NCBI GenBank assembly: GCA_902606525.1
Contig: CACLGW010000005.1
Location: 1 to 55,571, forward strand
Direction: 5' to 3'
Length of the DNA stretch: 55,571 nt
Source of the DNA: an uncultured Bacteroidota bacterium
GTDB lineage: Bacteria > Bacteroidota > Bacteroidia > Flavobacteriales > Flavobacteriaceae
Part shown: positions 48,687 to 55,571 of the stretch, piece after piece
Numbering within the stretch: the first letter of the stretch is position 1
Layout: every line of letters begins with the position of its first letter
The notes under the pieces: generated by a model
Databases searched by the model: none
The model's input: only the letters and a program-made list of their open reading frames with translations
Told to the model about the DNA's origin: nothing
Position numbers and translations under genes: made by a program

Positions 48687-50513
48687 TTAATTCATTTTTT
48701 GTATTTGAACCCATTTTTTATAGTGTTTGTTAGCCGTTAGAAGCTCTTTATGTTTACCAGAAGCAACAATTTTTCCTTGATCTAAGACTAAAATGATATC
48801 TGCTTTTTGAATAGTAGAGATTCTGTGGGCAATGACCAGTGAAGTTCGATTTAGCATCAATTTTTCTAAAGCCTGCTGAACTTGTTTTTCAGCCTCCATG
48901 TCTAGTGCTGAAGTTGCCTCATCTAGAATTAATAGCTGGGGATCCTTCAATATTGCACGCGCAATAGTTAAACGTTGTTTTTGACCCCCAGAAAGCTTAT
49001 TTCCTAAGTCACCAATATTTGTATCATATCCATCAGGGAGTTCTTCAATAAACTTATGGGCATTGGCTGCCTTAGCAGCTGAAATAACATCACTTTCACT
49101 AGCATCTGATTTACCTAGTAAGAGATTATTGAAAACAGTATCATTAAAAAGAATTGATTCTTGATTGACCATACCTATATTTTCATATAGACTCTTTTTT
49201 TGAATTTCATTTATTGGAATATTATCAATACTTAAAATTCCCTTGTCAATATCATAAAAACGATTAATTAGGTGAGTTAAAGTGGTTTTTCCACTTCCAG
49301 AAGGCCCAACTAAAGCTACCATTTTTCCTTTTTTGATTTCAAATGATAAATTATTAATCACAGGTTTATTTTCATAACTAAAAAATACTTTATCGAAAAC
49401 AATACTATTTTTAAAACTTTTTAAAATAAAAGGGTTTTCAGCATCTTTTATACTATTTTCTGTATTTAAAATTTCCAAAATCCTGTCTGCTGAAGCATTT
49501 CCTTTCTGAATATTATAAACTGCTTTACTAATTCCCTTAGCAGGGGTTAAAATATTGTATGCTAGACCTATATATGCAATAAATGTAGTTCCACTTATAC
49601 TTTCATCTAAAAGAACCAAACGCCCACCAAACCAAAGTAAAATTCCAATTGCAGCTACACCAAGAAATTCACTTGCTGGACCAGCTAGACTTGATCGGTG
49701 TATGAGTTGATTTGAAAAATTATAAAAACGCTGGGTTGCTGCATAGAATTTATTTTTAAAATGCTCACTAGCATCAAAAGTCTTTATAATTTTTTGTCCA
49801 TTAACTGTTTCATCTATTATTGTTAAAAAATCTCCTTGTTCTTGTTGAATTAGAGCTGAATTTTTTTTCAAACTTTTACCTAAAAGTGAAATAATCCAAC
49901 CAGAAAATGGAATGAAAAATAAAACAAAAAATGTGAGTTTAAAGCTTATAAAAAACATTGCACTTAATGAAAAAAAAATAGTCAAAGGTTCTCTAACAAT
50001 TAATTCAAGAATCGATAAAAATGAATTTTGAATCTCAGTTACATCACTAGTCATTTTGGCCATTAGATCTCCTTTTCTTTTTTTATTAAAGAAGTTGATA
50101 GGTAGTGCAATAATCTTTTGATAAAGTGTATTGCGTAAATCTTTTAAAATACCATTCTTAAGATATGCGATAAAGAATAATGCTAAATAATTGCAGCAAT
50201 TTTTTAAAAGAAATAAACTTAAAACCAGGGCAATTACAAATATTAGAGTTCCCTCGATATTTTCAGCTAATTGATTAGAAATGTAATGGTTTAAAGTATC
50301 TGTTACATATATATGTAAACTAGATAAACCATTATATTCTAACGAAGATATTTTTTTCTCAGTGGACTTGAAAAGAACATCTAACATCGGTATTAAAGAC
50401 ACGAAAGACAATGCACTAAAAAGAGCATAAAGAGAGTTAAAAAAGATGTTTAAAAGAGCATATCCTTTAAAATTGGAACCAAAATGAAGTATTTTTTTAA
50501 AAGAAGTTAACAT
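48687..50513 (-). CDS. ABC transporter, fused permease/ATP-binding (MsbA-like exporter)
   Basis: 608 aa; N-terminal TM domain; Walker A GPSGSGKTT, signature LSGGQKQR, Walker B LLILDEATSALD. Confidence 0.94.
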   Translation of the reverse strand: MLTSFKKILHFGSNFKGYALLNIFFNSLYALFSALSFVSLIPMLDVLFKSTEKKISSLEYNGLSSLHIYVTDTLNHYISNQLAENIEGTLIFVIALVLSLFLLKNCCNYLALFFIAYLKNGILKDLRNTLYQKIIALPINFFNKKRKGDLMAKMTSDVTEIQNSFLSILELIVREPLTIFFSLSAMFFISFKLTFFVLFFIPFSGWIISLLGKSLKKNSALIQQEQGDFLTIIDETVNGQKIIKTFDASEHFKNKFYAATQRFYNFSNQLIHRSSLAGPASEFLGVAAIGILLWFGGRLVLLDESISGTTFIAYIGLAYNILTPAKGISKAVYNIQKGNASADRILEILNTENSIKDAENPFILKSFKNSIVFDKVFFSYENKPVINNLSFEIKKGKMVALVGPSGSGKTTLTHLINRFYDIDKGILSIDNIPINEIQKKSLYENIGMVNQESILFNDTVFNNLLLGKSDASESDVISAAKAANAHKFIEELPDGYDTNIGDLGNKLSGGQKQRLTIARAILKDPQLLILDEATSALDMEAEKQVQQALEKLMLNRTSLVIAHRISTIQKADIILVLDQGKIVASGKHKELLTANKHYKKWVQIQKMN

Positions 50514-52216
50514 TAGTTCATTAAATCTTTGATAAAACGATCTATTTTCTTGTCAAGTTTTTTCTGCTGTTTATGCCACGAACTTTCTTTGTCATATTGA
50601 GATTTAACGCTAAAGTAAAACTTGATTTTAGGTTCTGTTCCACTTGGTCTTAGAGAGATTTTACTTCCATCATGAAGTTTAAAAATTAATACATCTGACT
50701 TTGGCAGATCAATTCTTTCTTTTTTTCTATTTTTTAAATTTATCCTATTGCTCTTCTTGTAATCTTCAATAATACAAACTTTTTCACCTGCTATTTCTTT
50801 GGGCGGCACATTTCTAAATTTTTCCATTAGACTAATAATTTCGTCGGCTCCTTTTTTACCTTCTTTAGTTATTGAAATTAAGCGTTCATGAAATAGACCG
50901 TATTTTTTATAACATTCCAAAAGAAAATCAAAAATACTTTTCCCTATTGATTTTAGCTCAGAGGCAAGCTCACAAGCAAGAAGACTCGCCGAAACAGCGT
51001 CTTTATCGCGGACCTGACTACCAACTAGGTAGCCATAACTTTCTTCACCTCCTCCTATAAAATTTAATTCAGGATGATTTTCGATAAGTTGAGCTATCCA
51101 TTTAAATCCTGTTAAACAACTCTTGAATTTTATATTATACGCTTCAGCAATTGATTTTATCATTGGAGTAGATACAATAGTACTTGCGATAAAAGCATTT
51201 TCACCCAATAAATTTTTAGCTTTCTTTTTGGAAAGAATATATTCAGTTAAGACAACCATAATTTGATTACCGTTGAGATAAAAAGGTTTTTGATCTGAGT
51301 CTAGTATTGCTATTCCTAGTCTATCTGAATCTGGATCTGTCCCTAATATAATATCAGCTTGCTTTTTTTGAGCAAGTTTCATAGCCAAATTTAATGCTTC
51401 TTTTTCCTCTGGATTTGGAGAAACTACGGTTGGAAAATTTCCATCTGGCTTTTCTTGTTCTTTAACTACAAAAACATCTTTATAACCTGCTTTATCTAGA
51501 ACTTGTGGAATAGCAGTTATAGCAGTACCATGAATTGGGGTAAAGATAATTTTAAGTTCACCCTTATCATCATCATGAACTTTTGCATCTTCAATTACTA
51601 CTTTATGATAGGCCGAGTCTAAATTTTTATCTATGAATTTTAAAAGATTTGAATTTCCTAGATATTGAATATCTTTAAAAGCAGTTTTTTCAATTTCATT
51701 TATAACAGCCATATCATCCGGTGGAACAAGCTGTCCCCCGTCTTTTCCATAGACTTTATAACCATTGTAATTTGGCGGGTTATGTGAAGCAGTTAGCATT
51801 ATGCCACAATGAGTTTTTAAATGACGAACAGCAAAAGATAGTTCAGGTGTGGGACGTAAATCACTAAATAGATAACAATAAATATCATTCGCTGTAAAAA
51901 TATCTGCTACAATTTTTGCAAGACTTTTACTTTGATGTCTACAATCAAAAGCTATAACTACTTTAAGTTTTTCTAAAGGATATTTTTTTTTTAGGAAACT
52001 GGACAAACCCTGGGTACTTTTTCCTAATGTGTATTTATTAATTCTATTTGTTCCAACGCCCATAATACCTCTCATGCCACCTGTTCCAAATTTCAGAGAT
52101 GTGTGAAATGCATCTTCAAGTTTTCCAGGGTCTTTCATTAATGACTTTACATGATTTTGAGTCTCTATGTCAAAAGGGGCTGAAAGCCATTCATCGATAA
52201 CATCTTTAGGAATCAT
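50513..52216 (-). CDS. Phosphohexomutase (phosphoglucomutase/phosphomannomutase family)
   Basis: 567 aa; TASHNPPNYNGYKVYGKDGGQ, GTDPDSDRLGIA, GGGEESYGYLVG, RPSGTEPKIKFYF. Confidence 0.95.
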   Translation of the reverse strand: MIPKDVIDEWLSAPFDIETQNHVKSLMKDPGKLEDAFHTSLKFGTGGMRGIMGVGTNRINKYTLGKSTQGLSSFLKKKYPLEKLKVVIAFDCRHQSKSLAKIVADIFTANDIYCYLFSDLRPTPELSFAVRHLKTHCGIMLTASHNPPNYNGYKVYGKDGGQLVPPDDMAVINEIEKTAFKDIQYLGNSNLLKFIDKNLDSAYHKVVIEDAKVHDDDKGELKIIFTPIHGTAITAIPQVLDKAGYKDVFVVKEQEKPDGNFPTVVSPNPEEKEALNLAMKLAQKKQADIILGTDPDSDRLGIAILDSDQKPFYLNGNQIMVVLTEYILSKKKAKNLLGENAFIASTIVSTPMIKSIAEAYNIKFKSCLTGFKWIAQLIENHPELNFIGGGEESYGYLVGSQVRDKDAVSASLLACELASELKSIGKSIFDFLLECYKKYGLFHERLISITKEGKKGADEIISLMEKFRNVPPKEIAGEKVCIIEDYKKSNRINLKNRKKERIDLPKSDVLIFKLHDGSKISLRPSGTEPKIKFYFSVKSQYDKESSWHKQQKKLDKKIDRFIKDLMN

Positions 52217-53175
52217 TTGCGGGTAGTTTCTTCTTTAATAATATAGCGTTTTTTATTTTCTTTAGTTCTTAAAATGATTTCTCCTAAAAATCCTGCTATA
52301 AAGAACTGACTTCCTAATATCATTAGTGTTAAAGCTATATAAAATTCAGGGCGACTAGTTATAAGTCTTGCTTGCACATCAAAAAATAACTTATCAATTC
52401 CTAAATAGAGTGTGAAACTAAATCCAAAAAACAACATTAAACTTCCCCAAAGGCCAAAAAAATACATAGGTCTTTTTCCAAATTTGTTTATATACCATAA
52501 GGTTATTAAATCCAGAAAACCTTTAAAAAAACGATCAGTTCCAAATTTAGTATGGCCAAACTTGCGAGCTTGATGCTGAACAATTTTTTCCCCTATTTTA
52601 TCAAAACCCTTTTGAGCAGCTAGTAAAGGTATATATCGATGCATTTCACCATAAACATCAATATTTTTAATCACCTCATTACGGTATATTTTAATACCAC
52701 AGTTAAAATCGTTTAATTTAATACCAGATACCCTTCTTGCAGCCCAATTAAAAAGCTTTGAAGGTAAATTTTTAAAAATTATAGAGTCAAAACGCTTTTT
52801 CTTCCATCCTGAAATCAAATCATATCCTCCTTCATTAAGATTTACTATTAATTCAGGGATTTCCTCAGGAGAGTCCTGCAGGTCCGCATCTAAGGTAATT
52901 ACATATTTCCCTGTTGCTATTTTAAAACCTGCATGTAATGCCTGTGATTTTCCAAAATTTTTCCGAAAGCGTATTCCTTTAACACTTTTATTCTCAAAAC
53001 TTAATTTTTTGATGATTTCCCAAGATTGATCTGTACTTCCGTCATCAATAAAAATAAGTTCAAAACTATATGAATGACTTTTAAAAACTTTAAAAATCCA
53101 ATTATTTAGATATAATAATGATAGTTCCTCATTCAATAATGGGATAACAATGGAAACGTCTACAGGTTTTTGCAT
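52213..53175 (-). CDS. Glycosyltransferase family 2 (DPM1/DpmG-like, C-terminal TM pair)
   Basis: 320 aa; VSIVIPLLNEELSL, IDDGSTDQSWEII, TLDADLQDSPEEIPEL. Confidence 0.93.
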   Translation of the reverse strand: MQKPVDVSIVIPLLNEELSLLYLNNWIFKVFKSHSYSFELIFIDDGSTDQSWEIIKKLSFENKSVKGIRFRKNFGKSQALHAGFKIATGKYVITLDADLQDSPEEIPELIVNLNEGGYDLISGWKKKRFDSIIFKNLPSKLFNWAARRVSGIKLNDFNCGIKIYRNEVIKNIDVYGEMHRYIPLLAAQKGFDKIGEKIVQHQARKFGHTKFGTDRFFKGFLDLITLWYINKFGKRPMYFFGLWGSLMLFFGFSFTLYLGIDKLFFDVQARLITSRPEFYIALTLMILGSQFFIAGFLGEIILRTKENKKRYIIKEETTRK

Positions 53176-53199
53176 GCCTGTAAATTTAAGAAATTTGGT

Positions 53200-53724
53200 T
53201 TATTCAGGTCTTGATTTTTTGACTATAAGTCCTCCAATAAGTGAGATTATAAAACCAAAAAATAAAGAAAATATTATTTGAACAGCTGAAAAAATTAATG
53301 GACTTGACATTTTCTTTTGTATGGATCTCGCAGTATCTAGTGCTTCCTGAGGAATTTCGGGATTCTGAGCACGCATAGTATCCATGGATAGTTCTAATGA
53401 TTTCTGCATAGTTTCAGGATCTAAAAAGTTTACAAGTAACTGGGTATATATTATATTTATTAGGGTGGAAACTAAAGAAGCTCCTAAGCCAATCTTTAAT
53501 GCTTCTGAGAGCGAAATATATCCTTCGTTGTGTTTTTTAAAATCTATAAATGAGTAGATAATTATACTCGTAGAAATTAAAAGAGCTACAATTCCAGCTG
53601 TTGAATCATTTTTATAATGCATATCTAAAAAAAAGAGCATTAATTGAAAAACAACTGAAATTAAACCCAGAATAATACCATAGTTAATGATACTTGTTTT
53701 AACAGAAGGATTTTTATTTTCCAT
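53200..53724 (-). CDS. DUF4199 family membrane protein
   Basis: 174 aa, four hydrophobic segments, NIIYTQLLVNFLDPE-type pattern seen in DUF4199. Confidence 0.75.
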   Translation of the reverse strand: MENKNPSVKTSIINYGIILGLISVVFQLMLFFLDMHYKNDSTAGIVALLISTSIIIYSFIDFKKHNEGYISLSEALKIGLGASLVSTLINIIYTQLLVNFLDPETMQKSLELSMDTMRAQNPEIPQEALDTARSIQKKMSSPLIFSAVQIIFSLFFGFIISLIGGLIVKKSRPE

Positions 53725-53821
53725 AAATAGGAATTTTAAATTTCAACCCAAATTAAAAAAAAAATGCTGGGTATTACTTATTTAAAAAAATAAAATTAAA
53801 TTTGTAGTCGACTTATAAATA

Positions 53822-54076
53822 ATGAAAGCAGGTATTCACCCAGATAACTACAGGCTAGTTGCATTTAAAGACATGTCAAATGATGACGTGTTTATTACTA
53901 AATCAACTGTCAACGCGAAAGAAACCATTAAGGTAGACGGAATTGAGTATCCTTTAGTCAAACTTGAAATATCAAGAACTTCTCATCCATATTATACTGG
54001 AAAATCAAAACTTGTCGATACAGCAGGGAGAATTGATAAATTCAAAAACAAATATTCAAAATTTAAAAAAGAGTAG
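53822..54076 (+). CDS. rpmE2: 50S ribosomal protein L31 type B (Cys-free)
   Basis: 84 aa [30 protein letters not shown]…[30 protein letters not shown]. Confidence 0.96.
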   Translation: MKAGIHPDNYRLVAFKDMSNDDVFITKSTVNAKETIKVDGIEYPLVKLEISRTSHPYYTGKSKLVDTAGRIDKFKNKYSKFKKE

Positions 54077-54088
54077 TTCTAATTAATC

Positions 54089-55571
54089 TCATTTCTTCTT
54101 AACATTTTTAAGAATTAAAAGGTTTATAGGATTGATTTTCATCCCCTCTACATCTTTTTGGACAAAACGAACCACCTGATCATAATAAAGTGGGATAATT
54201 GGAAAATCAGACATTAAGATTTTATCCATTTCTTTGTATTTTTTTATTCGTAAACTATCTAAAATCAAGCTTAATGATTCTTGATAAAATGAGTCAAATA
54301 TTGGATTTGAATAATGTGTATAGTTTGGACCATTAGGTGAAAAGTTATGGCTATAGAATAGAGAAAGATAATTCTCTGCATCTGGATAATCTGCGATCCA
54401 ACTGGCACGAAATAACTCTAGTTTTCCTGATGACTTTGCTTGGCGAAGAGAGGCTGTTGGCATTATCTCAATCTGGATTTCTACACCTATTTTTTGCAAC
54501 TCACGTTGTAAATACTCGCAAAGGTCTTGATAACTAGCATCAGTAGCAACTGTTAACTTTGGAGTTTGATTTGTTTCAGCAACAAAGCTTTCAACAAGTT
54601 TCCGTGCATATTTAGGATTATATTCAAAGTCCAGTGAGCTATTGCCAGGGAGCCCTTTTGGAATGAATCCTTTTTTTGCTGGATAACCAATATTATTTCT
54701 TAAATAAGCAATCATTAATTTTCTATCAAAACCTATATTTATAGCATGACGAATTTTTTTAGATTGAATTGCAGGATTTTTATTTTCAAGATAGATTCCA
54801 ATATACTCTGTATTAAGATAAGGACCCCTAAACATATTTAGCTTGTTAATATACTTTGATTTCAGTTCTCCTTTAGGGGTCAACAATTCATCTTTATATG
54901 AAGCATCTAGAGAATTAATGAAATCAAATTTCCCTTGTAAAAAAAGCATGAATTCACTTTGAATGTCTGGAATAAACCGTACAGAAACAGCATCAAGATA
55001 TGGTAGCCTTTTGCCTTGTTCATCATATTCAAAATAGTTTGTATTTTTAAGCATCACTAGCTTTATATTTTCATCCCATCTTTTAAAATAAAAAAGGTCC
55101 CGTACCGATTGGATTGGAACGAAAATTTGATCCATAATGAGATGCTACCTCTTTTGGTACAACCGCGAAATATCGCATTGAAAGTAAACCTAAAAATGCA
55201 GGAAAAGGTTTTTTTAACTTGATTTTAAAAATATTATCACCCTTTGCTTCATAATCTATTACCTGCTGAAGAACCCATCCTCCTGGTGATGCAATTTTTG
55301 GATCTTTTAAACGATCAAAACTATAAACAAAATCTTTGGCAACGACTTTTCTCGTATCTTTTGACGCAAAAAGAGGCGATGAATGAAAGAAAACGTCATC
55401 TCTAAGAATAAAAGTATACGTCAAACCATCTAGGCTTATATTCCAGGAAGAAGCAATTTCTGGTTTTATTCTTAATTTTTCGTCCAATTGAACAAGGCCA
55501 TTGAAAAGTTGATTGATTGGCCAGATGTTTTGAGGATTTCTTGAAAAAGCAGGATCCAAAGAAGTGACGTT
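54089..55571 (-). pseudogene. ABC transporter substrate-binding protein, family 5, frameshifted (ORFs 55083-55559 and 54089-55135), 5' end beyond window
   Basis: N-part ends …SNPIGTGPFLF*, C-part continues KRWDENIKLVMLKNTNYFEYD; deleting one base in TTTTAAAA (55081-55088) gives GTGPFLFKRWDENIKL. Confidence 0.87.

Noticed and set aside
1-55571. tRNA, rRNA or tmRNA genes
   Set aside because: Intergenic gaps are short and none showed a cloverleaf-like pattern or conserved rRNA sequence by eye; a tRNAscan-SE/Infernal run would be decisive.
1-55571. Phage, plasmid, restriction-modification, toxin-antitoxin or other defence genes
   Set aside because: No ORF in the window shows integrase, transposase, methyltransferase-endonuclease, toxin-antitoxin or Cas-type motifs.

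Overview
AT-rich 55.6 kb chromosomal window that looks like a compact marine Flavobacteriia (Bacteroidota) genome; the taxon is inferred from gene content and protein character, with no search run. Left part: the end of the ribosomal-protein super-operon (rplF 3' end, rplR, rpsE, rpmD, rplO, secY, infA, rpmJ, rpsM, rpsK, rpsD, rpoA, rplQ), then carA, eno, citrate synthase and argS. Next comes a divergent green-type proteorhodopsin / blh (retinal-forming oxygenase) pair, then ffh, folD, queE, a DUF1343 lipoprotein, a LolE-like permease and a cysteine synthase-family gene. The centre is a 15-kb ORF (4993 aa) encoding a giant secreted adhesin-like protein with a gliding-motility-type (type B T9SS) C-terminus. 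It is followed with zero spacing by a PorP/SprF-like gene and a PKD-type lipoprotein gene. Right part (minus strand): a frameshifted acyl-CoA dehydrogenase, MarR regulator, long-chain acyl-CoA ligase, purL, an RsmB-like methyltransferase, an MsbA-like ABC exporter, a phosphohexomutase, GT2 and DUF4199 genes, rpmE2 (plus strand), and a frameshifted family-5 solute-binding protein. The most interesting signals are in the giant gene: (i) 849-bp near-identical tandem repeats, (ii) a recurring ~100-aa module that appears inserted into the middle of two different host domain types at least seven times, and (iii) three complementary arms just upstream of its TTG start that could form mutually exclusive hairpins.
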